From positions 1-30,337 of the forward strand of contig JAGAEH010000220.1 of assembly GCA_017613225.1 (NCBI GenBank): a DNA stretch of 30,337 nt, read 5' to 3'. Shown piece by piece: positions 14,129 to 23,038 of the stretch. Within the stretch, counting starts at the first letter, position 1, and every line of letters begins with the position of its first letter. The notes under the pieces were generated by a model. It did no database searches. It was not told where the DNA came from and was given only the letters and a program-made list of their open reading frames with translations. Position numbers and translations under genes: made by a program. Source of the DNA: Lachnospiraceae bacterium. Lineage in GTDB: Bacteria > Bacillota > Clostridia > Lachnospirales > Lachnospiraceae.

Positions 14129-15538
14129 TTATGCGGCGGGCTCTTCCGCGTCCGCCAGTTCCTGCCGCATCGCCCCCAGCGCCTCCCAGTACAGGCAGGC
14201 AAAGAAGGACAGGCGGAAGATCAGCGTCGTCTCGGTCATCTCCCGCACCAGCATGAACAGGACCAGCAGCGCCGGGCCGAATACAGCCGCGCTGGCAGTC
14301 CTCCACAGGAATCTCCTGCGCTTCCAGAGTACGCAGAGCCCCCGCCCGGTGAACACGGTAAGCAGCAGTCCGCCCACCGCGCCGGAAGCCAGCAGCACCG
14401 TCAGATAGGTGCTGTGGGCATGATAGCTGTAATACTTTGTCCTGGCGGAAAGCGCGTCTTCGATGGCCTCGTTGGAGATGCCCCACACCGGGTTTTCCTT
14501 TATGATCTCCACCGCCGCCTTCCAGATGTCGGCGCGGCCCCGCAGTTCGTCCGCCAGATTGAAATCTTCATCCTCTTCTTCCGCTGCAGCGGTCTCCGCC
14601 GCGGCCAGCAGGAAGACGTCGTCCTCCGCCGCCGATACCACCTGCATGACGGAGCTCTCCTTATACCACTTCCGAAGCTGTCTCAGCCTGGCGTACAGCG
14701 CCTCCCGGACCTGGAAGACCGACAGGAACACCGTCACCAGCACGATGGCCGCCGCCAGCACCCGTATGATGAGCTTCCCGGGGTTTTTCATGCGGCCCAA
14801 AGGCCGGATCCGGTTTGGCAGCTGCCAGAACAGGTATGCTGAGACCGCCACAGCCAGCGCGTAGATGGCCGTCCTGCAGTAGGACAGGTACAGCGCCAGC
14901 ACCTCCGCCACGATGATCAGGAAGTAGAGGATGTTCAGCAAGATCCGCCCCCTGCCCTTCCTGTGCATCATCAGGGCCGACAGCAGGATGGCGATGGCAT
15001 ACAGCGCGCCGCCGGTGTTGGCGTTGACGATGCCGGAAAAGCGCCTGCGCAGGATGCCCAGGTTGCCGATCTCCCCCAGCTCGGTGGTATAGTGCTTTCC
15101 CTTTTTGATCGTGACCGCTATGTAGAGCCCCACCGCAGTCATGACAAATATGGTGATTATCATCACGTTGGCCAGCACCGCGTACTCTTTCGCCCTCTGG
15201 GCCCGGTCCCCCGCGTCCAGGGCGTAAAAGACCAGGAACATCATCACCATGTAGAAGAAGGCGTGGAGATTGGCGCTCAGATAGGCCTTGTCCGCCAGGA
15301 AGATACTGCCCAGATAGGCGATCAGGAACACGCAGAAAAGCACCGTCCCCAACTGTTTCCAGGGCTTAAATCCCCGGAAGAGCTCCAGCACGATCAGCAG
15401 CGCGCCCCAGCCCAAAAGGATCTTCTGGTAAGGCGCGATCCAGGTGTGGATGTAGGCCACGCAGGAGATAAGCTGGGTGAATATGACGACTGCCTTAAAG
15501 ATCAGCCGATGATAATAACCGCTTTTCTGACTCAGCAT
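14129..15538 (-). CDS. O-antigen ligase/polymerase family membrane protein, second of a tandem pair
   Basis: The 469-residue product has about 10-12 membrane segments and a large external loop. It shows the Wzy/WaaL (Wzy_C) pattern: LYLSYCRTAIYALA near the middle and GRADIWKAAVEIIKENPVWGIS in the loop. This is followed by HAHSTYLTVLLASGAVGGLLL. The loop before GRADIW carries an acidic insert (AAAETAAAEEEDEDFN). Family members polymerise undecaprenyl-linked repeat units or transfer a finished glycan to an acceptor. The sequence does not tell which. It starts six bases after the upstream ligase-type gene and precedes rnj, so it belongs to the glycan operon. The AAAGGA in front of the ATG is unusually close (about two to three bases), so the start may be coupled or slightly misplaced. 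Confidence 0.85.
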   Translation of the reverse strand: MLSQKSGYYHRLIFKAVVIFTQLISCVAYIHTWIAPYQKILLGWGALLIVLELFRGFKPWKQLGTVLFCVFLIAYLGSIFLADKAYLSANLHAFFYMVMMFLVFYALDAGDRAQRAKEYAVLANVMIITIFVMTAVGLYIAVTIKKGKHYTTELGEIGNLGILRRRFSGIVNANTGGALYAIAILLSALMMHRKGRGRILLNILYFLIIVAEVLALYLSYCRTAIYALAVAVSAYLFWQLPNRIRPLGRMKNPGKLIIRVLAAAIVLVTVFLSVFQVREALYARLRQLRKWYKESSVMQVVSAAEDDVFLLAAAETAAAEEEDEDFNLADELRGRADIWKAAVEIIKENPVWGISNEAIEDALSARTKYYSYHAHSTYLTVLLASGAVGGLLLTVFTGRGLCVLWKRRRFLWRTASAAVFGPALLVLFMLVREMTETTLIFRLSFFACLYWEALGAMRQELADAEEPAA

Positions 15539-15544
15539 TTCCTT

Positions 15545-17209
15545 TTATGATCTGATCCCCATCATGTCTTCCTTCAGCATGCCCGCTGCCATCCAGAAGA
15601 ACACCATGAAGAAACCCGTGCGGTACATGATCCGCGATTCCATCAGCTCCGCGATCAGGAAGAACAGGACCAGAAGCAGCAGGACGGCCGTGGAAGGCTC
15701 CGCCTCCCTGATCCAGGTCTTCCGGCGCTTCAGCACCATGATCAGGCACATCACGCCGAAGACAGCGATGCATACCGCCCCCGCCGTACCGGAGGACAGC
15801 ATTATTTCAAAATAGATGTTGTGCAGGCCGCCGTTGCGGACGTGCACGCCGTAGCCGGTGCCGTAGAGCATCTCCCACATGGTATCCGCGAAGCCGCAGT
15901 TGGTATAGCCAAACAGCGGCTTTTCCTTAAAGAGCACCAGCGCCGTCTTCCAGATGGTGACGCGTCCCGTCAGGGCAGCGTCCACTTCCCCGTCGGGATG
16001 GCCGTCCATCAGCAGCACCTTTTTCTTGTCCACCGTGGTGCTCTCCGGCGCTTCCGTCTCCGCCGCGGAGCTTTCGGCCGCCTTGGTCTGCGCCGCAGTA
16101 TTTTCAGCCGCCGCGGTCTTTGCGGAGGCTTCCTTCGACGCGCCGGCTACAGTCTCGCTCTTCGCGGCTGCCGTGGTCTCCTTTTCCGCGCCGGACGCTG
16201 TCTCGTTCTTAGTGGCTGCGGTGGTCTCCTTCTTTTCAGCAGAAGATCCTGCCGCCTCCGTCGTCTCCATGGCCGCTTCGCTGCCCGTCTCAGCCGCGGA
16301 GGAAGACTCCGCCGCCGTGGTCTCCGCCTTCGCAGCCAGCAGCCCCTCCGTCTTATAGAGCAGGTCGTGCATGGGCGAGGCAGCCCCCGTCAGCAGCAGG
16401 ATCACGCACAGCGCCGCCAGGATGCGGGAGACCAGTACCGTCTTAAAACTCGAGTTTTCAAAAGCCCGCGCCCGGGGCAGCAGCCAGAACACTCCCAGGC
16501 CCAGCACTGCCGCCAGGGCGTACAGGGAGGTGCGGGAATAGGACAAAAACAGGCACAGCACGGACAGGGCCAGACTGACCCAGACCAGCGCCTTCTGCCA
16601 GCCCTTTGTCACTTTTTTGCCCAGCAGCAGGCCCAGATCCAGCAGCACCGAGATGGAGAAGAACGCCCCGATGGTGTTGCTGTTCATCAGGCCCGCCAGG
16701 CTGGAATTGAAGCTGCCGATATAGCCGATCACCTTGTCCGGTGTCTTGTAGGTCTTGTGGTAACCCAGCAGGAACAGGGCCAGGCAGACCAGGGCGATGA
16801 TCAGAAGCAGGACGAAGAGCTCCGTCGCCAGGACCTTCCGCTCTTTCCTGCGCTCCTCCGGATCGGCCGCCCCGCCGCCGTACAGGGTGATGAAGAGGAT
16901 CACCATGTAGGCCAGCGCCTTCAGATTCTTCACCAGCTCCGTCTCCCGGTTCAGGAAGATCGTCACGGCGTAGAGCAGGCAGAAAGCCCCCAGCAGCCAG
17001 ATGGTCTTTCCCTTCCAAAGTTTTTTATCGTGGAAGAAGTCCCAGGCGATGATCAGCGCGCCCCACACCAGGAAGCCGCGGTAGACAAAGGAGAAGTGAT
17101 AGTGCACCCACTGGACCGTGGAAACAGCCATGACGAACAACAGCACCGCTTTAAAAGCCGTGCGCCGCGCGAAAAGAATATCCACGATCTTGGCCGCCTT
17201 CGTCTTCAT
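15545..17209 (-). CDS. O-antigen ligase/polymerase family membrane protein with a 100-residue Ala/Thr/Glu-rich insert, first of a tandem pair
   Basis: The 554-residue product shares the architecture of its downstream neighbour: membrane segments, CLFLSYSRTSLYALAAV near residues 219-235, then a large loop, TGRVTIWKTALVLFKEKPLFGY (about 414-435) and LHNIYFEIMLSSG (462-474). The loop holds a low-complexity insert at about 293-393, rich in ETTAA, AAKSET and AAETEA units, which should lie outside the cell. The function is polymerisation or transfer of the lipid-linked glycan. The ATG at 17209 has no visible ribosome binding site, and a strong promoter ends nine bases before it. A GTG at codon 9 is an alternative start with a weak AAGGCGG upstream. 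The ORF and family are secure; the start is uncertain. Confidence 0.85.
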   Translation of the reverse strand: MKTKAAKIVDILFARRTAFKAVLLFVMAVSTVQWVHYHFSFVYRGFLVWGALIIAWDFFHDKKLWKGKTIWLLGAFCLLYAVTIFLNRETELVKNLKALAYMVILFITLYGGGAADPEERRKERKVLATELFVLLLIIALVCLALFLLGYHKTYKTPDKVIGYIGSFNSSLAGLMNSNTIGAFFSISVLLDLGLLLGKKVTKGWQKALVWVSLALSVLCLFLSYSRTSLYALAAVLGLGVFWLLPRARAFENSSFKTVLVSRILAALCVILLLTGAASPMHDLLYKTEGLLAAKAETTAAESSSAAETGSEAAMETTEAAGSSAEKKETTAATKNETASGAEKETTAAAKSETVAGASKEASAKTAAAENTAAQTKAAESSAAETEAPESTTVDKKKVLLMDGHPDGEVDAALTGRVTIWKTALVLFKEKPLFGYTNCGFADTMWEMLYGTGYGVHVRNGGLHNIYFEIMLSSGTAGAVCIAVFGVMCLIMVLKRRKTWIREAEPSTAVLLLLVLFFLIAELMESRIMYRTGFFMVFFWMAAGMLKEDMMGIRS

Positions 17210-17218
17210 AACTAAGGA

Positions 17219-17247
17219 ATTATAACAGATATAAAGGAAAATGGCAA
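17219..17247 (-). promoter_or_regulatory. Internal promoter before the first ligase-type gene
   Basis: On the minus strand, TTGCCA (17247-17242), a 17-base spacer and a perfect TATAAT (17224-17219). The -10 ends only nine bases before the ATG at 17209, so transcription from it would start within about 2-4 bases of that codon. Confidence 0.6.
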
Positions 17248-17266
17248 GAAATGGCGGATCGGGGCT

Positions 17267-18766
17267 TTATCTCCTCCGGATCAGAGCCAGCAGAGACTTG
17301 ACGCGCTCTCTGAAGAAGATCAGGTTGATGGCAAAGTACCAGGCTCCGCAGCAGACCGTCGCAATGACGCCCCAGAGCATGAAATGCAGGTAGTTGGAAA
17401 AGTGCAGCCAGTTCGTAAGGCTGACGATGGCCACCGGCACGAAGGCCAGGAGATTCACGATATACAGGCGGTAGGCCGGCATGGCGCTGCGCTCCAGGAT
17501 GCGGCGGTTGCCGTAGATGATGATGTCGTTGCTGCGGTACAGCAGCGCGACGATGGTGCCGATCAGCGCGCCGTAGATGCCGAACCGGGGCACCAGGGCC
17601 AGAGTCACGCCCAGGTTGATCACCGCCTCCGCGATGCTGCGGGGGACCGTCTGCTTGAAGTGGCCGGACACGGTGATGGTGTTCTGCATGGCGCGGCGCA
17701 GGCTGCTTAAAAGCTCGACTCCCACGAACATCAGCGGCAGCCAGCGGTCCAGATATTCGATGTCCGTGACGTTGTTGGTGTAGAGCTCCACAAAAGGCAG
17801 GTACAGCACGCAGGCGATAGAGAACATGCAGAAGCTCAGCATGGTGTAGGCCTGATCGAAGCGGTCGATGTCTTCGCAGTACTTCGCCTTGTCCTTGGCA
17901 TAGCCCTGGCCGAAGATGAACAGCAGGCTCTCGGAGAACTGGTAGGTGAAGGTGCCCACCGCGCTGACCACCACTTTGTAGACCGCGTAGACGCTGGCCA
18001 CCCGCAGTCCGCAGAGGACGTTCAGAATGATCACGTCCGTGTTCTGGAAGATCAGCTGGGAGACCTGGTGCTGGAACACGGAGCGGTTCTGAGTGATCTT
18101 CGCCGGCTCCGCCGCCGGGTCCAGCCAGCTGTAATGCCGCTTGATGTACCAGTAGTAGAAAGCAGTCTGTACCAGGCTGGCCACGAAGCCCAGGGCCATG
18201 ACCCACACGATGGAGAAGCCGCTGTAGATGCCGATCACCTTCAGGATGCAGGCCAGGATGGTCAGCATGGTCTGGGCGTTGGTCACCACGTAGTTCTTGC
18301 CCTCCGCCTGCATCAGGATCTTGTACTTGCCCTGATAGACGAAGTTGACCACGTTCCCCAGGCCGGTGAAGATGATCACGCCGGCCATCTTGTAGGCCTC
18401 CACGCCCTCCTCCGCGTAGACGCTGCCGATCCACAGGGAATAGACCGCCGCGAATACGAGCACCGCCGCCAGATACACCAGGCCCATGCGGTCGTAATAC
18501 CGTTTGGTGGCCGCGACGATGGAGGAGATCTCCTGCCTGTCATCCTTTGAGACAGGCAGATACAGCGCCTGCAGCGAAGCCAGGCCGATGCCCGCCTCCA
18601 GCAGGATGAAATAGGCGAAGACCTGGTTGACGGTGTTTAACAGCCCGTTGGTGGCCGACCCGTACCAGGACAGTACCAGGCGCGAAAAGAACAGGCCTGC
18701 GACGATGGCCGCGACCTGGCTCAGCACAGAAAAAATGATGTTTTTCAGCGCGCGGTTTCGATACAT
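17267..18766 (-). CDS. Wzx-type polysaccharide flippase (MOP superfamily)
   Basis: The 499-residue integral membrane protein has about 12-14 segments. It begins with the typical RALKNIIFSVLSQVAAIVAGL and RLVLSWYGSATNGLLNTV region, which fits oligosaccharide flippases of the MATE/MOP fold. It also contains VASVYAVYKVVVSAVGTFTYQFSESL in the middle and FGIYGALIGTIVALLYRSND near residue 400. The family moves undecaprenyl-diphosphate-linked oligosaccharides across the cytoplasmic membrane. I chose ATG at 18766, one base after the stop of the GT2 gene and with GGAAAATAGG before it. An in-frame TTG at 18778 would add four residues. It lies between the glycosyltransferases and the ligase-type genes, as expected for an assembly line. 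Confidence 0.9.
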   Translation of the reverse strand: MYRNRALKNIIFSVLSQVAAIVAGLFFSRLVLSWYGSATNGLLNTVNQVFAYFILLEAGIGLASLQALYLPVSKDDRQEISSIVAATKRYYDRMGLVYLAAVLVFAAVYSLWIGSVYAEEGVEAYKMAGVIIFTGLGNVVNFVYQGKYKILMQAEGKNYVVTNAQTMLTILACILKVIGIYSGFSIVWVMALGFVASLVQTAFYYWYIKRHYSWLDPAAEPAKITQNRSVFQHQVSQLIFQNTDVIILNVLCGLRVASVYAVYKVVVSAVGTFTYQFSESLLFIFGQGYAKDKAKYCEDIDRFDQAYTMLSFCMFSIACVLYLPFVELYTNNVTDIEYLDRWLPLMFVGVELLSSLRRAMQNTITVSGHFKQTVPRSIAEAVINLGVTLALVPRFGIYGALIGTIVALLYRSNDIIIYGNRRILERSAMPAYRLYIVNLLAFVPVAIVSLTNWLHFSNYLHFMLWGVIATVCCGAWYFAINLIFFRERVKSLLALIRRR

Positions 18767-18767
18767 C

Positions 18768-19730
18768 CTATTTTCCAAGCATTTTCAGCAGGTTAAACTG
18801 CTTCTGATAGATAAGTTTCGCCAGCATCCTCTTTTTAAAGGGCTCGCGCTTGACGTATTCGTTGTCCTGCCAGTCCGGGTAGGACTGCCGCATCACGTCG
18901 GCGCAGCGGTGGAAGCCCGCCTTCTTGCCGCAGGCCAGGTAGCGCTTGCCGCCGGAGACCAGCACGTGTTCGAAGAACAGGTACTCCACCTCCTTGGGCC
19001 AGATCTGTCCCAAAAGCTTCTGCAGCCGCAGGGATACGGAGAAAATGTCCGCGAAATGGGGGCTGTAGCCCGGGGTGCGCATGATGGAGATGTCCGACTG
19101 GACGTAGTCGTAGCAGGGCACGGTGAGATAGCCGATCTTTCCGGCCTTCAGGGCCAGCACCGGGATGGCCGCCAGGTCCTCGTAGCGCAGTCCCTCCGGG
19201 AAGGGGGGCTCGCTGCCGAAGACTTCCGTATAAAGACTGCGGCGGATCCACTTGTTCCAGGGGCAGGGGGTGGCCAGGATGTACTGCTGGGGCGTCAGCT
19301 CGCCGCCTTCCACGCCGCTGAGGCCGTCGTAGAAAGGAGCGAAGCGCTCTCTCCTGCCGTCGGGATAACAGGCCGTGGCGTCGAACATCAGGATGTCGTA
19401 GCCGCCGCGGTCCAGCTCCGCGTCGATGGCGGCAAAGGCCCCTTCGGGGATGATGTCATCGCTGTCCACGTAGGTGACGAACTCGCCCTTCGCGGCCGAA
19501 AGCCCCAGATTCCGGGCGCAGGCCACGCCGGCATTCTCCTGGAACAGCGGCACGACGCGGTCGGGATATCGCTCCACATAGGCGGCGATCACGTCGCCGG
19601 AACCGTCCTGGGAACCGTCATCCACCACGATGAGCTCCATGTCCGGATAGTTCTGTGACAGAATGCTGTCCAGGCAGGGCCCCACGTCGTCCTTTCTGTT
19701 GTATACGGTTACGATCACACTCAGTTTCAC
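18768..19730 (-). CDS. Family 2 glycosyltransferase (last of the glycosyltransferase set)
   Basis: The 320-residue cytoplasmic protein has a GT-A fold opening (LSVIVTVYNRKDDVGPCLDSIL). A VVDDGSQDGSGDV nucleotide-binding stretch spans 35-47, a NAGVACARNLGL block 66-77 and the metal-binding VDSDD 88-92. It most likely adds one sugar to the lipid-linked repeat; donor and acceptor cannot be read from the sequence. The start is GTG at 19730 with GGAGG seven bases before it. The start overlaps the GT4 stop as GTGA (four bases), a classic translational coupling. Confidence 0.92.
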   Translation of the reverse strand: MKLSVIVTVYNRKDDVGPCLDSILSQNYPDMELIVVDDGSQDGSGDVIAAYVERYPDRVVPLFQENAGVACARNLGLSAAKGEFVTYVDSDDIIPEGAFAAIDAELDRGGYDILMFDATACYPDGRRERFAPFYDGLSGVEGGELTPQQYILATPCPWNKWIRRSLYTEVFGSEPPFPEGLRYEDLAAIPVLALKAGKIGYLTVPCYDYVQSDISIMRTPGYSPHFADIFSVSLRLQKLLGQIWPKEVEYLFFEHVLVSGGKRYLACGKKAGFHRCADVMRQSYPDWQDNEYVKREPFKKRMLAKLIYQKQFNLLKMLGK

Positions 19731-20911
19731 GCGTCCACCTCCAAAAGCTCCGTCCAGCGCCGGCGGATCTCACTATTGTCGAGGGCCATTTTGGAAAGCC
19801 CGTCCCGGATCTCCTCCAGCCTGCCTCGGTCTTTTATGCACTTCTCCAGGGCGGCGGTAATGCCCTCCCTGCTGTTCTCACAGACAAAACCGATGCCCCG
19901 CTCCTCCACCATCTGGCGGGAAGAGGTGGTCTCGGTGGTCAGGACCGGCACGCTGAGGGCTCTGGCCTCTTCGAAGACCATGGGCGCCGCTTCGTGATGC
20001 GACGGAAGGAAAAACAGGTCCGCCCCTTTGATCCAGGGATAGGGATTCGCCTTCCGGCCCGCAAACAGGATCCGGTCCGCCAGCCCCGCTTCCTCCGCCT
20101 GCTTTTTGCAGGCCTCCATCTCGATGCCGTCACCCACGATCAGCCACACCAGTTCAGGGTGCTCCTTCATCACCGGCGTCACCGCCTCAATGGCCCGGGG
20201 AATGCCCTTTTCCGGATAGATCCGGGCCACGGTGACCATCACGAAGCTGCCCTCGGGAAGAGCGGGCTTTTGAACGCTCTCCTGCGCCAGCCGCAGGATC
20301 CCGCCGTAGTCGGTGCAGTTGCCGATGGAAAGAGTCCGCTCCGCCAGCTCGGGGCACTGCCGCACAAAGGCGGCCCGGCAGCCGTCGGAGACGCAGACGA
20401 TCCTGTCAAAATCATAGTAAGGACGGCGGTTCTTTTCCGTATTGCCGCCGTAGTGTTCAAAATCACAGTGGACGCAGGCGATCTTTTTTTTCGCCTTCAC
20501 CTTCCGCAGCACAAAGTCGTTGCAGCCGATGGCGAAGGACTTTTCGTTGTTGTCCTGGGCGTAGGACACCGCCGCGTCAAAGGGCCCATAGTCCTTTACG
20601 GTGCGGAACACCCGGCCCCGGGCCCAGCTGTTGTCAAAGACCCGGCTCACCGCCACATAGAAGGCCCGCTGCAGGGCCTGCCCTTTGGAGCGCTTCTTAA
20701 GATCCCTCTGGGCGATCCCCAGATAGGGCAGCTTTCCGCCGGTGGGCAGAAGCTTCACTCCTTCGGGGATCTCGTCCATGTATTCCCCCGAGGGCTCGAA
20801 CAGCAGCAGCGAAACGTCCTCCGCCGGCGCCAGTTCCTTCAGCAGGTTCACCAGCGCGCGGGGGATGCCGCCGTAGGTCAGGTTGTTGCAGACAAACAGT
20901 ACCTTAGCCAT
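19727..20911 (-). CDS. Family 4 glycosyltransferase
   Basis: The 394-residue product has a GT-B fold. The N-terminal domain starts KVLFVCNNLTYGGIPRALVNLL with the acceptor-site glycine-rich loop. The C-terminal donor domain starts near 222 (FVMVTVARIYPEKGIPRAIEAV) and includes LIVGDGIEMEACKK (257-270). The EX7E retaining motif is present as Glu307 and Glu315 (SHHEAAPMVFEEA). It probably transfers a hexose from a nucleotide sugar to the growing lipid-linked oligosaccharide; the sugar is not predictable here. Its start overlaps the preceding gene by eight bases and its stop overlaps the next start by four. Confidence 0.92.
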   Translation of the reverse strand: MAKVLFVCNNLTYGGIPRALVNLLKELAPAEDVSLLLFEPSGEYMDEIPEGVKLLPTGGKLPYLGIAQRDLKKRSKGQALQRAFYVAVSRVFDNSWARGRVFRTVKDYGPFDAAVSYAQDNNEKSFAIGCNDFVLRKVKAKKKIACVHCDFEHYGGNTEKNRRPYYDFDRIVCVSDGCRAAFVRQCPELAERTLSIGNCTDYGGILRLAQESVQKPALPEGSFVMVTVARIYPEKGIPRAIEAVTPVMKEHPELVWLIVGDGIEMEACKKQAEEAGLADRILFAGRKANPYPWIKGADLFFLPSHHEAAPMVFEEARALSVPVLTTETTSSRQMVEERGIGFVCENSREGITAALEKCIKDRGRLEEIRDGLSKMALDNSEIRRRWTELLEVDA

Positions 20912-21974
20912 TCTTTGCCCTGTAAAACGCGCCTGTCATGCGGCGCTTCACCACGGCCGTGGCTCTGCCGATGGCCAGACAGGCAGCCTTGTTCTTCTTT
21001 TTTAAAGCTTTCGCCAGTACCGCCAGGGCCCGGCTCTCCGGCGCCGCCGCGGGGATCAGTTCCCGGTACAGGTCGGATCCGAAGACCCGGTCCAAAAAGC
21101 GCCTGCGGTCTTTGCCGCTCATGTTCATGGCCTTGTGGGTATTGCGTTCCAGGGCCGAAGCGATGTAGCGCACGTACTGGCCGGCTAGGGTCTTTCTGGC
21201 CTCTTCGCCATAAGTGCCCCAGGCCATCTGCTGCTTTGTGAGGGCCGCGACGCGCCGCATGGCGATGGGGTAATACTCCGGCAGCTCCCGGTGGGTCAGG
21301 CTGCCGCTGCGGATACGGTAACGGGTGCCCGCGAGGGGCAGCAGCACCAAACTGTTCACGTCGTCAAAGAGGCGGATGTTGAACATCTCGTCCTCGTTAA
21401 AAGCCTGTTTCGGGATCCGGTGATCCCCGATCAGTTCCGCCCTGTAGGCCTTGTTCCACAGATAGCCGTACAGGCTCTGCTGCTCCAGCTGCAGCATGCG
21501 GGGGCGCAGGGCCTCCCGGTCCGCCAGAAACGCCGGCGCTCCGTCTTTGGTCTCCGGCAGGATCTCCACCCTCCGGCCGACGCTGCCGTCGTTCTCCTGA
21601 TATTCTTCCACCAGGCCCCAGAGCACCACGTCGGGATCGTGCGCCAGCTGCGCCGACACGGCTTCCAGCAGGCCTTCCTCATAGACGTCGTCCGAATCCA
21701 GGAACATCACGTACCGCCCCCGGGCCTCTTCGATGCCTGCGTTCCTGGCCGCGGCCGCCCCGCCGTTTTCCGGCATGCGGATCAGCCACACCCGGGGATC
21801 CTGACAGCAGAAAGAGGCCGCCAAAGCAGCGCTGCCGTCGGTGGAACAGTCGTCCACCAGCACCAGCTCCAGGTCGGCAAACGTCTGCCCCAGGACGGAG
21901 CAGACGGCTTCGCTTAAAAAGGTCTCCGCGTTGTAGACCGGTATGATGATGGAAAAGGTCGGTCTTTGGATCAT
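20904..21974 (-). CDS. Family 2 glycosyltransferase
   Basis: The 356-residue product begins MIQRPTFSIIIPVYNAETFL. It has VLVDDCSTDGSAAL (38-51), ENGGAAAARNAGI (69-81) and the metal-binding LDSDD (92-96). The C-terminal part is basic (VVKRRMTGAFYRAKNG). The frame stays open upstream to 22199, but that extension is compositionally unlike a protein of this family. The ATG at 21974 begins at the family N-terminus and overlaps the upstream stop as ATGA, so I use it. It adds a sugar to the repeat unit; specificity is unknown. Confidence 0.92.
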   Translation of the reverse strand: MIQRPTFSIIIPVYNAETFLSEAVCSVLGQTFADLELVLVDDCSTDGSAALAASFCCQDPRVWLIRMPENGGAAAARNAGIEEARGRYVMFLDSDDVYEEGLLEAVSAQLAHDPDVVLWGLVEEYQENDGSVGRRVEILPETKDGAPAFLADREALRPRMLQLEQQSLYGYLWNKAYRAELIGDHRIPKQAFNEDEMFNIRLFDDVNSLVLLPLAGTRYRIRSGSLTHRELPEYYPIAMRRVAALTKQQMAWGTYGEEARKTLAGQYVRYIASALERNTHKAMNMSGKDRRRFLDRVFGSDLYRELIPAAAPESRALAVLAKALKKKNKAACLAIGRATAVVKRRMTGAFYRAKNG

Positions 21975-23038
21975 CTCTTTGCCTTCAGGGAAGCGAACAG
22001 CCTGGTGTTCTTCCGCTTCACCCGGGAGATCACCGACGACTGCAGCAGCGTCAGCGTCACGTTCTTCAAGCGGATGGGCACCAGCATCAGCTTCATCATC
22101 TTCGAGCGGGGCTTCGCCGCGGCGAGGGCCTCCCTCGTATTGCTGCTGGTTATCATCTGTTTCACCTGGGCCCGCTTTTCTTTGCGGCTCAGGGTGCATT
22201 TCTTGTTGGTCAGGTTTTCCACACAGCCCACCAGGCGCTCCACGTAGCGCCGGCCCAAAAGCTCCCGGCTGTTTTCGTCATCCACGCCCCAGTGGGCGTA
22301 CAGTTCCTTCATCCAGCCATGCTCTTCTTCCCGCTTGTCGTACATCTGGGGGCGGTAGGCCGCCGTTTCGGACTCCTCCCGCTTGCGGATGAAGTGATAG
22401 TAGGCCTTGTCGGTGACGGTCACCCGCTCCACGTCCCGGATCACCGAGAGCACGAAGGGGAAATCGTCCCAGAAGGTGGAAGGGAACCGCAGGCCGTGTT
22501 CCTCGATATAGGAGCGCAGCCACAGCTTGTTCCAGGGGGTGTACAGCTGATTCTTGTCAAAGAGCCGGTAGGCGTCCTTTCGGAAGGAGGCGGCGTCGGA
22601 ATAGACCGCCGGCGCGACGCTCATGGTGTCCCGCAGAAACTCCGTCTCGGAATAATAGGTGTCGATGTAAAAGCCCGCCACCACCAGCTGGGCGTCGTCC
22701 CGCAGGGCCAGGGCCACCATGTCGGAGAGCATCTCCGGCTCGGCCCAGTCGTCCGAGTCCATGAAATAGTAGTAGTCGCCCTGCGCCAGCTCCATGGCCG
22801 CGTTCCGGGCCGCCGGAGCCCCGGCGTTCTTCTGATGGATCACCCGGATGCGCCCGTCCTTCGCGGCGTATTCGTCGCAGATGGCGCCGCTTTTGTCCGG
22901 CGAACCGTCGTCCACCAGGAAGAGCTCATAGTTGCCGTAGGTCTGGGCCTGGATGCTCTCGATGGCGCGCCCCACGTAGCCCTCCACCTTATAGACGGGA
23001 ACGATGATGCTGATCAGCGGTTCAACTTTCTTGTTCAT
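21971..23038 (-). CDS. Family 2 glycosyltransferase (first after the initiating transferase)
   Basis: The 355-residue product has a GT-A domain: PLISIIVPVYKVEGYVGRAI (7-26), FLVDDGSPDKSGAICDEYA (40-58), NAGAPAARNAAMELA (71-85) and the metal-binding MDSDDW (93-98). A basic C-terminal region (about 285-355) may hold it at the membrane. Its start lies 17 bases inside the sugar transferase gene, with only a distant AAAGG upstream, so translation is probably coupled. By order in the locus it may add the second sugar. Confidence 0.91.
   Translation of the reverse strand: MNKKVEPLISIIVPVYKVEGYVGRAIESIQAQTYGNYELFLVDDGSPDKSGAICDEYAAKDGRIRVIHQKNAGAPAARNAAMELAQGDYYYFMDSDDWAEPEMLSDMVALALRDDAQLVVAGFYIDTYYSETEFLRDTMSVAPAVYSDAASFRKDAYRLFDKNQLYTPWNKLWLRSYIEEHGLRFPSTFWDDFPFVLSVIRDVERVTVTDKAYYHFIRKREESETAAYRPQMYDKREEEHGWMKELYAHWGVDDENSRELLGRRYVERLVGCVENLTNKKCTLSRKEKRAQVKQMITSSNTREALAAAKPRSKMMKLMLVPIRLKNVTLTLLQSSVISRVKRKNTRLFASLKAKR

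Noticed and set aside
12023..14842. A 939-codon open frame on the plus strand opposite rnj and the ligase-type gene
   Set aside because: It is His/Asp/Gly/Leu-rich without any domain pattern and mirrors the GC-rich coding strand; the minus strand holds clear RNase J and ligase-family proteins.
17220..18434. A 404-codon minus-strand frame overlapping the flippase gene
   Set aside because: An out-of-frame shadow of the flippase; it lacks membrane segments and is rich in Gly/Arg/His.
21975..22199. N-terminal extension of the second GT2 gene (75 codons upstream of 21974)
   Set aside because: It lies inside the preceding GT2 gene, has no family similarity, and the ATGA overlap start fits the conserved N-terminus.
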